Shown one piece after another: positions 12,490 to 25,525 of a stretch of 64,000 nucleotides of DNA (position 1 is its first letter; the number at the start of each line of letters is the position of its first letter). The notes beneath the pieces were generated by a model, which was not told the DNA's origin, did no database searches, and saw nothing but the letters and a program-made list of their open reading frames with translations. A program made the translations under genes and the position numbers. The stretch comes from Trichuris trichiura (lineage: Eukaryota; Nematoda; Enoplea; Trichinellida; Trichuridae): NCBI GenBank assembly GCA_037903355.1, contig JBAJFE010000012.1, positions 496,001-560,000 of the forward strand. The letters run 5' to 3'.

Positions 12490-15400
12490 CCTTCTTTCAA
12501 TACAATGCTTAATTTTCACACAAGCTTCATTTTTCATGCATTTTTAAATGCATTAATGGGTTTGAGGTTGCGATCAAAAAATTAGGCTTCAGCAATAAAA
12601 GCTGCTAAAATCATGCGTTTCAAAGCAGTCAACCCACTTGATGGGATACTAAGTTACGGATACTTTCCATGCACAGGATCGTTTTTGGATCATTCTAACT
12701 CTGTTTGCCTTTAAAATGATCCTGGAATACTTTTCATGCACTAAAACGCCTTATCGTGTAAGCAGCGTGCATATTCTTCAGCTTTCGTCTTCTTGATCAT
12801 ATTTTTCCTTGGCTTCTCTTGCATTTCTAAAAGAGACTAATAATTTCATCATCGTTCATCATTTGAAGCCCTAGATATTCATAGTCGAAAGCAAACCACA
12901 TTTTAATAGTGAAGGAATTTTCAGTGCGCATGGAATCTCTGCTGTTCCTCCACCAGCGCTAATTAGCATGCGGCCGTGCTGATTTTCATAGATCAACTTT
13001 TGCATGTAAATGTGTCAATTTCTATATATCAAAAAAAACTTACTAAAAGTCCAATGGTGAGCTAGAATGAATGCTCAGATTGATAATAAAGAGCAACATT
13101 TCATCGGAAAAAAGTCGAAGGAATCAGAGAATATACCGTCAGAAAGTCACTGTAAGTTGCTCTTCAGTGTTTAAGGACTTGAAATGTTTTACGAAACTTA
13201 AAACTGTTCGCTTGCCAACCGATTCGGATAGTCAACGTTGCTGTTGTACTCAGTGAAATTCTAACCATGTGAAAAGAGTCTAGCGCGCAGGTTCACTGGC
13301 AAAACTCTGTTTTGGACGTGCGAAGCCAATGACTGTACAACTCTTTCTCGCCTTCAGAGCTCAGTCACTAACAACAATGGCAACAATAACAACAGTAGTA
13401 CTTAACTTTTTTGCTGAAACAGCTCGTTTTCTCTAATCTAAAGGTTTTTATTAATGCAGCTAACATTGATAACTGCATCCTATCTCCAGCATGTTAGTAA
13501 CAACAAAAATAATAATAGTAGCAGCAATAATCGCCTAATACAGCCTTCAGTGCCTTCGCTAATCATCAAAGGTGCTATCGCAGATACCTGGAACTGGCGA
13601 GCCCTTAAAAGTTTTTCCGGGGTGGATTTCTCGTCAAATGATCTTGTCGGTAAAACTTTTAAACAAAATGCTTGAATGCAAAGTTGAGCTTTTAAGTAAA
13701 TGGATATTCATCATCAGCTTGAAATAGGCTTGTCGAATATTTTACTTAAATGTGTATGAAAGCTGTTTCCTTCAAAGTTTTTTGTCAACTGGCTACAAAG
13801 CTATGCGTTTTGAAAATCCGTCGTCATTCCTGACATCTTTCTGAATTCGGCAAGACTGCGTTTGTTTTTAGTAAGGAAGAGCCTATCATAACGACGCTGA
13901 TAACAGAGCCTGAGTTCACCCTGTTAAGCTGTCTAAGAAACACTTTGTGAGAACAATAACTTCATGTAGTATCCCATTGAAAAATTATGAACGTTTTTAT
14001 TTATAAAACTTTCAGGATTTGGTCTGTACTGAAATTTCTGCGAGTAAGATTTTCATAGCCGCTACTGGGTAGCATCCTTGTGTCTAACGATCTTCCAAGC
14101 GCCTGTTACAAAAACCTCTATTTTCAAGCACGATAAGCAACACGATCTTTTTCCTCGAAATTCCTCATCAAACTAAAGCTTCCTGTGCTTGTTTTTCAGT
14201 TTTAGTAAGTTTTCGAATTTTGTTGAAAGTGGAACTTTTTGTGACGGAATGGTATGGTTTTTCGCATAATTTTTGAACGTGTCTATGAATTTAATCTAAG
14301 CAACTGTTGAATAAACTCGTTCTTCAATCGGTCCAATTTCGCAAGCTTTTAATCTTCACTTATCGACGAATCCAATCTAAGCAAGTGCGAGTTGTTTGAA
14401 ATTTCGAAGCTGACAGATTCCTGGCTATTTCTTCAATGAATAATTCATGCAACCGTGGCGGTGATTTAGTTTCCCATTAATTTGGTGGGCATGCCTACAT
14501 TGCACATCTTCCATTGTGTTTCAATTGTAGAAAACCGGCACAGCAACAGCATTATTGCGTCTATGGTGGTGGCTTATGATTCTTCTGTTTACCCTTTTAA
14601 TGCGAAATAATTGTGTTTAACATTTTATGTTAAAAACAATTTGTCAGCTTTGGCTGCTTTCGTTGCGAGCAATCTGAGTTTACTTCATTTTTGTAACAAC
14701 TAAAAGCAAGGTCGACGCGTTCAAGGCGTAAACAGTGCAATAATGCAAAAGCAAACGGTGCTCACTATCCCTCACGGATTAGCAGTGATTCTAGTTATCA
14801 TGAAAACATATACACGTTATTACATTCCCTAATCTGTATCTGTAACTAGCAGTTCCACACTGCAAAATAATGCGCAATGCTGTCTTTTCCAACTGCTCTT
14901 CGGCGTAAACGTGGGAAATTATCTCAGAAAGGACGCAGAGCCGCAGTGAAGAATACCTGTCTTTTGACATCGCTTTTCTGACGCCCATCGCAATTTTGAT
15001 CATTAGAAAGCGTGGCCTGACAAATGGCAAATTCATTCCGTGTGACCCCAACTGTCCCTTTGCGGTCATAAAGTAACTGCTCTTGGCCACAGAGACAAAA
15101 GGCGACTTGCGGAAAAGAAGTCGCAGAGGTAATTTATCATTTTGCTTCGCCGACGCGGAAGACAAATGAGTTTCTTCAGTCAAGTTATCGTGCACTTTGA
15201 GTGCTTCGTTCCGCAAGCGCGGTTACAATGCTGCCAAAAGATTATCCTGTCCGGCTGTTACTTGTTGAACAAGTTTGTTTTCATGACAGGCGTAACAGAT
15301 TTGACAGATATGCAAAGTTTTTAGGTACTCAGAAAACAGCGTGGCTTTTTTCTGTCAAATTTGAACTTCGCAGCATGGTCGTTAGCAAGACGTGTGCAAA

Positions 15401-16777
15401 TATCATCTATCTCATTTAAGTCCGAATAGGCGGTTGCCTTTTTATTCAGCCCGGTAAAGGTACCCTAAAGACGGCAGCTTCTAATTTTCTACTAATGGAG
15501 CAAGCACTCCAACTTCCTTGAACTGTCAGCCTAGCTCTGCACCACTTTTGCTTTCCGAATTCTGAACAATATTCTTCCGAGCGAACGCACGTAGCTTCTC
15601 TTAAAAATTTGCATTCGAAAGAAAAGCATGGCTTTCAGACTTCTGAGCTCTAATGAAGCTTTCATTATCCACGTTCTTCATGTCATAGCATCTGAGATTT
15701 ATCAGACATTGAAATGCCAAAGTGTCATAGCCATTTTGTGTCTTTTCTGGAAAAGCAATTTTCAATAAGTCTTGGTCGCAATTCTGTCCATTGTTTCGTC
15801 TTTAATTGGTACCCCTTCAAGCAGCTATTGCGGGAAAAAGTTACTTTGCATGAGAGTTGCAAAAATGGCAACATACTTTCCCCCATAAGACATTTGCCCA
15901 CGAATCTGCTGACCGTCATTTATCCCGCAGTTTTTACCGTTCCGTTAGCGCATTAGCGTTGCTTTTGCGGAATGCAATTTAACTTATGCAAATTCAAATA
16001 GATAGGCGAGTTGCAAAGAAATTAACATTTGCACTTTTCCAGCTTTGTCAGTGGCCAGACTTTTGTAATTGTTTGCTAACGTACCTTCCTTGAAATCCAT
16101 AAACGTTTTCCCTGCTCAACGAACACGCAACAATTGAAGTGCGATAATATTACTATGCTGCTTTTACTTTTCTCGGTGGATTTTCGTTTGGCCTTTTCCC
16201 TCTTTCTTTATAACGCAATTTTTAAGCTAAGACCACACGCTACAGAAGCAACTTTACCAGCGCTATTAAACATGGCTATCTCTGCGGGTTAAAAGCTTAT
16301 CATTTGTCTTTCTTTTCAACAGGAGGACAGTTCGTTATTGATCGACCACATATGACATGTGCGCATGAATAAGCCACTCAGGCGATGGTTGCAATGTTGA
16401 CAAGCCAAGTATCTACAATTCCCTATATTGTTCTACTCGGAGCCTGGCGTTAACATGCTGTAAATAAAGCTTCGCACAATAAGTCACCCAATGAATCTGC
16501 CTCGTAATGTTCTTGTTGGAAGAGCTGGACGTTTGTAGACTTTGAAGTTCTGTGCTGCGAACATTATTGCATGTTCGTGGAAGGCGTTCTTTCAGCTACT
16601 AGGAGGTATACCATTGCTAAGCGCTATTTTCTGAACATCAACAGAAGTGCATCTCAGTTGAAAAACGTAGTAATTGAGGGTGGGTAAACATTGGCGGCAA
16701 TGTTAGAAAACGCCTGACGGTTCATTTTTGTTATCAATGTATATTCAAATAACTGTTCATGAAACTTTGAGCTTAGA
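12490..16777. other. Intergenic stretch, no supportable gene
   Basis: It contains short AAC/AAT-rich simple sequence at 13365-13400 and 13498-13530. Open frames up to 141 codons occur (14791-15216, minus), but none has a recognisable domain or convincing splice partners. An upstream exon for the GPCR that starts near 16.8 kb should lie in this stretch if the splice acceptor at 16841-16842 is used; I could not identify it. Confidence 0.45.
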
Positions 16778-17995
16778 ATGTCATTTCAAAAAAGAAAGCC
16801 TGCTTTACTCTGCTGCCGCACTAAATTTAACTTGTTTTTCAGCGAAGCTCTGGTGAACATCCCTATGATCGTACCGTTAAATGTTGCGCTGCCTTGTTAT
16901 GGTTACATCATTCCAATAGTTGTCCTTGTAACCGTCGTCACTAATACTTTGATCACCATAGTATTATCGGATAAGTCGCTGAACACGAAAACCAACCAAA
17001 TATTGCTCAGCATGGCAGTTACGGAAATGTTGACTGGCCTGTCCAGTTTGCCATGGTTTCTTTATTACTACACGCTCAGGGGATACGAAGAGGACATGAC
17101 ACATGGCATGCCACCCGTTTGGTGCACATTGCACCGATTCTTGTCAGAAATCTTGCCCCGTGCCTTCCACACGGCTGCCATATGGCTTACCGTGTTGCTT
17201 TCGATGCGGCGTTACTGCACTGTGTCCACGGTTTTGTTACGCAGGTCAGGCAAAGGGGTACCTGTAAAAATTCCAATTGTTCTAACTTGCGTGGCAGCTG
17301 CTCTTCTTGAGCTTCCGATGGTATTTAGCCGGCATACGTCGTCCGTGCGTGCGGATAATAGAACCTACTGCGTCCAGAGGCTCGCCTCTTGGGTGTCCGT
17401 GATTGGTCCAACAAATTTTTTTATAGGTTCTGTTTGGTTCAACGTGGTTTTTGTTCACGCCGGTCCTTGCATATTGTTGGTAATCTATACGGGCCTTTTG
17501 ATCCGCTTCATTCTCCAACGGGCAAAGCGTCGCCGTTTTGCCAGCTCGCTACGACAGCCGACCCGTTACCACTCGAACGCTCAAATGTTGGCCATAATAT
17601 TGTGCATTTTTTTAGCCACTGAAATACCAGCGGTGGTTATTTACATTATGCACGTTTTGCACCTAACTTTTAAAATTATTCCGCCACGACGCTATCATGC
17701 AATGAACATTGCCCTCATATTGCGCAACGTGTTAATCGTAGCTTTTTGCCCACTTAATCTTGTCGTTTACTTGTTGATGAGCGAACGATTTCGTAAGGTA
17801 TCCCGTGAATTATTGCTCCAGACGTTCGCTAAAGCGCTTCTGCTAGTCCCTGGCTATAGAGGATGGAGATCGTCGACGCCTACATTTCTCAAAGCCTGCC
17901 AGACCAACCAACGGGTCTCCAAAAGCGCCTCAGCACCGCATCTTGCTCATCGTTATTCCAGTTTGATCATCTCGGACGTGGAAGACTTCAAGTGA
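16778..17995 (+). CDS. Class A neuropeptide-type GPCR (sex-peptide/myosuppressin receptor-like)
   Basis: A 405-codon open frame with seven hydrophobic segments: about residues 41-64, 73-98, 118-143, 164-183, 226-246, 268-293 and 308-334. Family marks are N56 in TM1, the LPWFLYYYTL block after TM2, C116 paired with C198, the HTAAIWLTV run in TM3, P230 in TM5, P284 in TM6, and NLVVY (327-331) followed by SERFR. From memory these resemble the receptors for sex peptide, myoinhibitory peptide and myosuppressin (Srw-like in nematodes); the ligand is unknown. Two variants stand out: RRY (144-146) instead of DRY, and E83 where TM2 usually has Asp. N194-R-T in the second extracellular loop is a glycosylation sequon. 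The first 21 codons may be intron: a good acceptor (TTGTTTTTCAG) ends at 16842, so the true N-terminus may be on an upstream exon. Stands alone in a gene-poor region. Confidence 0.85.
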   Translation: MSFQKRKPALLCCRTKFNLFFSEALVNIPMIVPLNVALPCYGYIIPIVVLVTVVTNTLITIVLSDKSLNTKTNQILLSMAVTEMLTGLSSLPWFLYYYTLRGYEEDMTHGMPPVWCTLHRFLSEILPRAFHTAAIWLTVLLSMRRYCTVSTVLLRRSGKGVPVKIPIVLTCVAAALLELPMVFSRHTSSVRADNRTYCVQRLASWVSVIGPTNFFIGSVWFNVVFVHAGPCILLVIYTGLLIRFILQRAKRRRFASSLRQPTRYHSNAQMLAIILCIFLATEIPAVVIYIMHVLHLTFKIIPPRRYHAMNIALILRNVLIVAFCPLNLVVYLLMSERFRKVSRELLLQTFAKALLLVPGYRGWRSSTPTFLKACQTNQRVSKSASAPHLAHRYSSLIISDVEDFK

Positions 17996-18034
17996 AGAAA
18001 GCGTTTGGAATTGTCTGATCTGCCGATGGTTCCG

Positions 18035-18040
18035 AATAAA
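18035..18040 (+). promoter_or_regulatory. Polyadenylation signal of the GPCR gene
   Basis: AATAAA lies 40 bases after the GPCR stop codon, with a second AATAAA at 18091-18096. Either could end the transcript. Confidence 0.5.
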
Positions 18041-18279
18041 CAATTTCTTTCCCGTACCATCGTGAGGCGCTGACTGTCGTTTTGTCGGGCAATAAATGGG
18101 TTATTCTTTTTGCTCGAAAAAGATGGAAAGAAAAGGCACCCTGCAAAGGCTTTTGATTCTTGAAGTAAACTCGTCTCCTCTGCGGGCGTTTTCAGAAATA
18201 AATTTTTTTTGAAGAAATAAACAATTCTAGGCGCAAACAGCTCCGGCTAAACCTATCTAGCGATGCAATCGTAGATGGC

Positions 18280-20640
18280 GCTTTTTGTTACTGCAAGACA
18301 AAATAGTCGCCCTCTATCTTTTGAGGAGCAACATGCCCAGTCCGCAGCTGGCTGAATTTCGCAGACTGGTCGTCAATCATGGCGTGCCGTTCGGAGCGGC
18401 TCCTGGGGCTGTTTCGTTCGGACTGAAAGACAATTCTTTCCCCAATTTCGTTGTTTCCGACGTTGACGACGCCGCGCCGCTCTGCACACCGGTTGGACGG
18501 GACCAGCTGGTCGCTTTCGTCCTACCATCGAGTCAATTTATCAACGAATTATTTTTCCCCTCTGTCGGAAGGTGTCCTCGCTAGTTGCCGTAGCGGCGGC
18601 GCGCCAGACTAGTGGAACGTTTCGTTCTTGCGCAGCGAGTTCACTCGCTGCAAGAAGCTGCTGCTCAGGATAGCTCCATTCTGTAGCGACTTTACCTGGC
18701 GATCACTGTGTATTACTGTAAGAGTGTCGCGCGTACTGCCAACACGCACCGACGCCGATGTTGCGGCTTGTTTGTACTCGCTGCTGACGTGAGTTCGGTA
18801 ATTTCGAATCGTCTCATCGGAAGGCCTCAACTATAGTGTAGGCGTCCGGTAGACGATCGGACTTACCGAACCACACTTCATCAATTCCACTTTCCGTCTC
18901 GCGGCCCTATCCATTCGTCTCAACCATTGCACGGTGGTAAGAAAGCGTTCTCGTCGGTTTGTTCGACATGGCCGACTATTGATAACGAGCATCGCGCATT
19001 TGCAGTTACGTTGTGTTCGTTTTTGACTAATTTAGACAGAGCAACGTGGAGGCAAGAGGCAATAATGCCAGCTTGTGCGTATTCATCGGCGCATTTCCTT
19101 AAGACCGTCACCGGTAGCGATCGATTTCGGTGACAGCAATGCATCAGTGCTTGCCATCATCTGGTCTCCCGCCCCCGACAAGGGAATCGCCGATTGCGTG
19201 GCATAGTGTGGACCCCGTAGGATAGCTCGTTCGACCAGAAGCACCACGGGGCCGGTTGACAATACGGTACTCGCTTCTTCCTTCGTCGCCCCGTCAAGAG
19301 GAGCAAGGCGAAGGGAGGTAGAGACCTTTCGGACAAAGGGTTTTAAAAGCCCAAGCTGGCCGAAGCAATTTCGCTTGACAAATGGCTTTGAGAAGCGCGC
19401 TGAGATTAGAGCACTTAACGCAACAGTTGCGGGACGGGATGCGCCACTTCCTTGGTCGTTCTTTTGGTCGGCTGGCATTATCTTGCCAGCGGGCACAGAA
19501 ACGAGAGTTCCAGCATGACAGCTAGTCGTCATTTCGAGCGCAGCACGGAAAAAGAACGCCGACCGCGTCAAAAATGAGTCACAGCCTTTGGGGCGAGTAA
19601 AATCGTGTCGGGTTGTCCACCTACTGGATACAGTCGGAGGCGGGTAATCCTTCTGGCGACATGCGATAAGTTAACGCGAATTACGTACTCTGCAACTGTA
19701 ATAGCTTTTACCTCAGTGTACAACCAACTTTGTAGCCCGCAATTGTCGTTTTACGACAGTTCGTCTACTTCCGTTGGATAAGTGAAACTTTTTAGCTTAC
19801 TGTAGCCGCGTTCCGCTATCCCATTGTTTAAAGTGCCTTAATGGCCAATATTTTTTCCTAAGATGAGGAAAGTAACACAATTTTAAAAAATTTTAACATT
19901 GAACGTTGCACTTTTTTAGTTGCTCCATATCTTTTTGACGCTAAGGAGGTCAAATAAAAGATTTTCAAGTTCTTTGCTAGTTGTTTTCCAAGTCAACTTT
20001 TTTTCGATCTGCCAAGCCCCGAACGATGAGATACGCCTTTGAAAAGTTGGCAAGGCGCAGAAGCAGCTAGCGGTAACTTGTCACCGTTTGCCTGGCCTCG
20101 AAAAGACGACTTTTGGACAGCCTTCAATTGGACGTCCTTCGGCTGTCTGCCGTTGGCGAGCGGCAGATGACGAACGAAAAAAAAGTCGTTCCATCAACGT
20201 TGAATAGCCGGCGCATAAAGTTGCTGGCAGCGTCTTGCGCCCTCGAGTTCTTTGGCGGCAACAGCGACGAGAGAAGTCTGTTTTTCTGCTGAAAAACAGG
20301 TTGGCGGAAAAAGAGTCGAAGCGATCGTGAAGAAAGGTGCAGCGATCCGTCACTTTCAATGCGCGCTTTTTGCGCATCGTCCCGACGCTACGTCGTTGGG
20401 TTGAAAGGTTGCGAAGAACTGAACGTTCGACCGCGGAATAGGTGAACCGGTCGGCTATGAGCAAGTTTACAACGTAAAATTGAATTATTTTCGTCATTCC
20501 CGCCTCTACGGTAGCCCATTGCAGCTTCGCTGCATTCGACCGACCTTCTCGCGGCGATACCTGTTTCTGGAAAATGTTCAAAGGAGCGGCGAAAATAATC
20601 TTCCTAAACGCCACCGAACTGTGACGTAGCAATTAGAAGC
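18280..20640. other. GC-rich, CpG-rich island without a recognisable gene
   Basis: This 2.4-kb segment is visibly richer in G, C and CG dinucleotides than its surroundings. It holds several longer open frames: 18333-18584 on plus, and 19083-19571 (162 codons) and 20081-20632 (183 codons) on minus. None shows a domain I recognise, and I could not link them by splice sites. Possibilities are an eroded retroelement or gene, or a distant 5' region of the SAX-3 gene. No function is proposed. Confidence 0.4.
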
Positions 20641-23600
20641 GTCAGAGAGAGAAAACCGGAGCGAAACAGAATGAGTTGTTGTACATTTTTCGTTTCAATG
20701 CTATCGCCTCCGATCCATTGATGAAAACGCAAATTTGACATTCAAAAAGACTGCGCTTGCTGAGTATGTGTAAATCAGGTTATCCAATTAGGGGGAACTT
20801 TAGGATTAACAGCTTCAAGGTTCGTAAGGGGACATTCATGAGTAGAAAGTTTCCCATATCAGTTCAAGTAAAGTACAGAGGACTTCTCTGTTGCGATTTC
20901 ACTGAACTCAAAAGTTAGACGACCAAAAAACGTCATATTTAAATCTTGAACAACCATGTTCGCTACTGCAAGGTCATCGTTCCGTGCCAAATGATAAACT
21001 TTCAGTAACTTTCAATCAGTTGCAAATCCAAACTGTTAAACAATTATTTTGGTCTTCAGGATTCAGAAAATATTACTATACACATTTCCTCAATATCTAT
21101 CATTGTTTGTCGGCCAGTTCGCCTATTTGTCAGACGGGTAATTTTATTTTCTTAAGCATAAGAGTTGTTTTTCTTAAATTTCCGCTATCCAGCATTTATG
21201 ACCAACACTTTTGATCAATCAACTGCCAGCTTTTGCACCAACAGTTTGCTTGACATCCAAGTGCCAAACGTTGCACGTTCTAAGGCCTGGCAACTTCCTT
21301 GTATTTTTAATCCAAAGGCGCGCGACAGTATAGCGGCTTAGCGGCCTTTCTTATTTTAGCGTGAAGTGAAGGACCAGCTTGAAAGAATAGTTGTATGCTC
21401 GGAGCTGAAATGGAACTGGTTAATGAATCAAAAGTAATTATTATTATAGTGCATTTTGAACAATTAACCGACCAGTACTGCCTTTCAAGAGTTCTTATGC
21501 AGTTTTATGACGTCAGTACCAGCGTGCTAGTATTGCGCATTGCTTGGATCAACGATGTTTTCCCGCTGAATGTACTCCCTAACATAGCAGGAGTTAAAGT
21601 TAGCCGTGCTGCCGTTGAAAAGCTCTCGTACAATGAACAGGCCACCTGTGTTGTCGAACTTCATGAGAAACGATTGTGGACTGTGAAGAAAAAAAAAACG
21701 GTCAGTGATAGCTAAGCATTCGAAAATTGCGGTCTTACATAAATTCTTTCAATGCCGTAAGCTGTTGGTTTTAAAAAATGCCTAATGCGCATGTATGGAA
21801 GCATCTGCGTCTTCCAGTTTGCTGACTTTAGATTGGTTCGCTCGCTATTTGTTTTAAATTACTGATAAGCTTAAGAAAGCCCCACTGTCTTTGCATATGC
21901 CGCTAGATAGAACTTCAGTTAACGGCATGTGTACTTACTAACACAGTTTTTGTACTTTTGTGCTTTGCGGGAAAGTCGATTTGTTCTTCTGCTAGTTCAA
22001 CCGCAAACAGCTGCTTGATAATCAAGTTTTTTTCCGCGGATGATTTTTACGGTGGAAGCAAAGCTTTAGTGCATCATCGTGAAAGCTCGTACGAAAGCAA
22101 AACCAGTATTCTAGACGATAAAGAGACCGCGATTGTATCGCGTGAAGCAGAAGCTATTTGCTTCAGTATACTATCGTTTGCTGCTTGGACGTGAAGCAAA
22201 CTGGTTCTTGTTCAAGTTTCACCCGTGACGAAAAGATGATGTTCCTGTTTTTCGACTGCGCTCACTCTCACAGCTGACCTTCAGATTGAAGCGACTGCCT
22301 TTATTTATGATGATCCAAGCAGATGTTTCGTGAACAAGAATGTCCCATGGAGTGGCCTGAGCAAAGTTTGCAAACTTTGTCTTTGTGAAGTTTCCCACAA
22401 AGCGCGCAGTGCACTACTGTTGCAAAAATGAAATCGGAACGAGCGGTCTAAGAGAGCTCGAACTGGCCTAATTTTTCTTTTGAAGTTGATTTCTCATTTT
22501 CGCGAAAGCAACTGGCTGCGTAATTGTATTTCATCAACAGAGCTTTAGGGACCAATATTTTCCAGGCGTAAGAATGCGGGTGCTAGGGATGGAAAGACAA
22601 AAAGGCATAGCCTGGAAAAACGTTTTAAACGAGAGCAGCAAGACTGAAAGTTTCTACTTGTCCATCTTGTTCTTCAACGCATCGCCATTTCCAGAATTCA
22701 TTTTTAGGCACTTACGCCTTTTTCATTGTCTTATAGTTGCCATCACCCGCCGGTTTTCCTGCTGACACAGTCTTCATTAAGCGATGATTTCAGAAATGTT
22801 TTCTTATAAGTGGTGATAGAACAGGCAATGTTGCTATCACCATGTTATGCTGACGGCCTTTCCCCAAGCTATCATTAGCTTGTTGTCAAGTTACGCAGTT
22901 CAGAAAAGGTATACGATCTAAACCACAATGAAGTCCTCTAATTGCTACTGATGGAAGCTGAGGGAAAACTTTAAAGCAATGTAACTGCTGCCTACAAAAC
23001 TCATTCTGCCTTCCTGCTGACTTGCCAGCAGGCCTACGTTTCAATGCATTATGCTCTATTGATCCGTCTGTAGCAAAAGGTATTAAACACATGCTTTCCA
23101 TGAAATCAGGCAGCATATAAACGATACTGGTCCTGTGCATAAACAATATAAGCCTTTGGAAACACAGGGAACAAAACGTTTAGCTTTTTGTGCTTATTTT
23201 GTTTTCAGTCAACGGAAGAGAGTTGAGAGTAGGACGTGAGATACTGCAAGTCATACAATTGTCTAAAATAGTTTCGTATAATCAAATCCATTAGTCTCTT
23301 CAGTCACCAATGAATTGTCCTACCAGCGCAAGAGCAGGTCATATTAGTTGAACAGACGTAATAAATTTTGAATCGACCTTTCAACGCTCAAATGTTAGCG
23401 AACATAGGTGCCGAAAAAGAGTTAAGATCAATGCTCAAGTTGGCCTACTTGGAATACAATAAATGGCCCGTTTACGAGGTGTCAAAGTTTCTATTCGCTT
23501 TGTAGCCTGAAGTGGTAATGGAGAACAGAAAGGATAAATTAATAATTTTCAAAATCAGCTTCAATTAAACGAGTACTACGTCATTGTCATACTAACGTAA

Positions 23601-25525
23601 GCGACTTAAATCGTATCGAAGTTCAGGTTATGACCGCTAAATGTTTCTCAGGGGCACATGCGTTTCTGTTCGTTGAACTGCCTAAGTTCACATCAAGGTC
23701 TTTCACAGCTTGTTCCCTCACAGGAACAAGCTGTGAAAGGCGTTGATATGAAACACCCTCTCGTTACGTGACATTCACCCTTCAATTGCTAAAGTTGCAC
23801 GAAATCAGCGCCAATGAGCCACAGACGACCGCGATGAATAAAATTTACATAATTATGACGAGTTAGATGTGAAAAAACGTGAAATTAAGGAGTTCTCCCA
23901 CTCAGATTAATTTTACTGAATACCTTAAAATAAACTCATAGTGTAGCTTGCTAGCTTGTGAACTGTTTTTCCGTCTGAACGTTTTTACACTCAGCTGAAG
24001 GTAAAGTTATCCCAGCATTGTTTCTTCTCCCTATCGCTTGCTTACGGTCTCGAGTTATTTTAAGAACACTCAGAACACTCCAATAACAACCATATAACCG
24101 CTCTCATGCTAATTTCAGCACGAGGTGTTAATGAAATGTATAACATACGCAAAAAATAAAGATAGATGACTAGTCATGTACAAAAAAATCTTTACTTCAA
24201 GAGTGCACTAAAATCTGTTACTTTCTGAGCACTGAAGTAAAGTTTAAAAGTCTGCAGGAAATGCCTAAGAAAACTGTTCGGCAAAAAGTCACCGGATGAC
24301 TACAAGACCTGCTTTTCAAACAGTAAAAATTATCAATGCTCAGCTAAGTATCTTATAAAGCAGTGCTGCCTTCCTGCTACGTGCGCGGATGCATAAATTT
24401 CTTGTTTACATTTATGTACCATTCCTACTAAATCCTATTATGTATGCGGCTGGTCGTTAGTATTCCGGATAATCGAATATCTTTGTCTGTTTCAATTCGT
24501 AACAAGTTGATTTGTAACCTTATGCAAAATTAAATTTAGAAAACTTAGGACTTTGTAAAATCGTTTGGCACCTTCAGCATGGTGTCTGTATTTTCATCAG
24601 TCTTACCTAATTTTCGTTCGAAAGTATCTTTATTCAGTCTCTGGCTGCGCTTCGGCCGAAAGGACTCATCTCTGTCACTTTAATATAAATAATAGTCGCA
24701 ATACAAGAAATGAAAAACCTATTGTTGGAGCAGCATTGTGATAGGTAAAATTTTTGCAAACTTTCCTTTAGTAGCGGAAACACATTCAAGCTAAACAAAG
24801 AATTAAAGCCTCCAATGTTCTTTTTAAAAAAAAGACATTTCGTCTGCCAGCGCCTAATGGAGGTGTGGCTTGTAAACGAACTCAGTGCTTGTTATATTAA
24901 AACGTAAAGTAAAATTACGAGTATGGTACTTTAAGCCAAGCCTTGGAAAATTTTTGGGTAGAAGCATTGTCGCGGCAGTAACCCATTTCCTTATGCCACA
25001 TAAGCCTATTTTAAGCTGTTGTTCACCGCCTTAAAATCGGTAGCAGCTTTGGTTAACAGGGTAAGCAGATAGAACGCAGAAAACATAGTGCCGTAAATGA
25101 GGCTAAGTTGGAGTAAAAGGAAATGTTTTGGAAAACAGGCTGCTGAATCAACCTTACAACCATTTGAAGGAAAGGAGCTGAAGCTATTTATGTTCTGCCT
25201 ATTAAAAGTGTGTATTGTATAGGAACAGCCAGAATAGAGCTGTTCAGTTAGAAAAAAAATAAGCACTAGTTATTCCGCGTTGAAGCAAAAGGAAACGGGA
25301 CCTGAATTTGGTGAATACAGAAAGTTACTAATGGCAAACTTTCTAATAGCTTGGAGATGATCCGTAATACCAGAACAGATTTATGCACATGCATTAGTTC
25401 TGTTATGCTTGCAAATAATATAACGACTCTGGCATAAACCGGTCGAATAATAAAACCTAATTTTGGCATTTCTTCTAAAATTGTTTTGCAGAATTTCCAA
25501 CTCGTTTTTTAATTAACTTTTGTTA
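20641..25525. other. Intergenic stretch, no supportable gene
   Basis: AT-rich sequence with many stops. The longest open frame (21395-21715, plus, 106 codons) has no motif. Two clean small hairpins are present: 22811-22842 (9-bp stem TGGTGATAG) and 23700-23739 (listed separately). Confidence 0.5.
23700..23739. repeat. Perfect 17-bp-stem hairpin
   Basis: CTTTCACAGCTTGTTCC is followed by the 6-base loop CTCACA and then its exact reverse complement. The pairing continues imperfectly outward (CATCAAGG against CGTTGATATG), giving roughly 60 bp in all. It is not followed by a T run and no gene is adjacent, so I read it as a small fold-back repeat and not as a terminator. Confidence 0.7.

Noticed and set aside
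14791..15216. A 141-codon open frame on minus
   Set aside because: No recognisable motif, no splice partners, and overlapping open frames on the other strand of similar quality.
23700..23739. Hairpin as a transcription terminator
   Set aside because: No adjacent gene and no T run, and the genome is eukaryotic, so intrinsic terminators do not apply.
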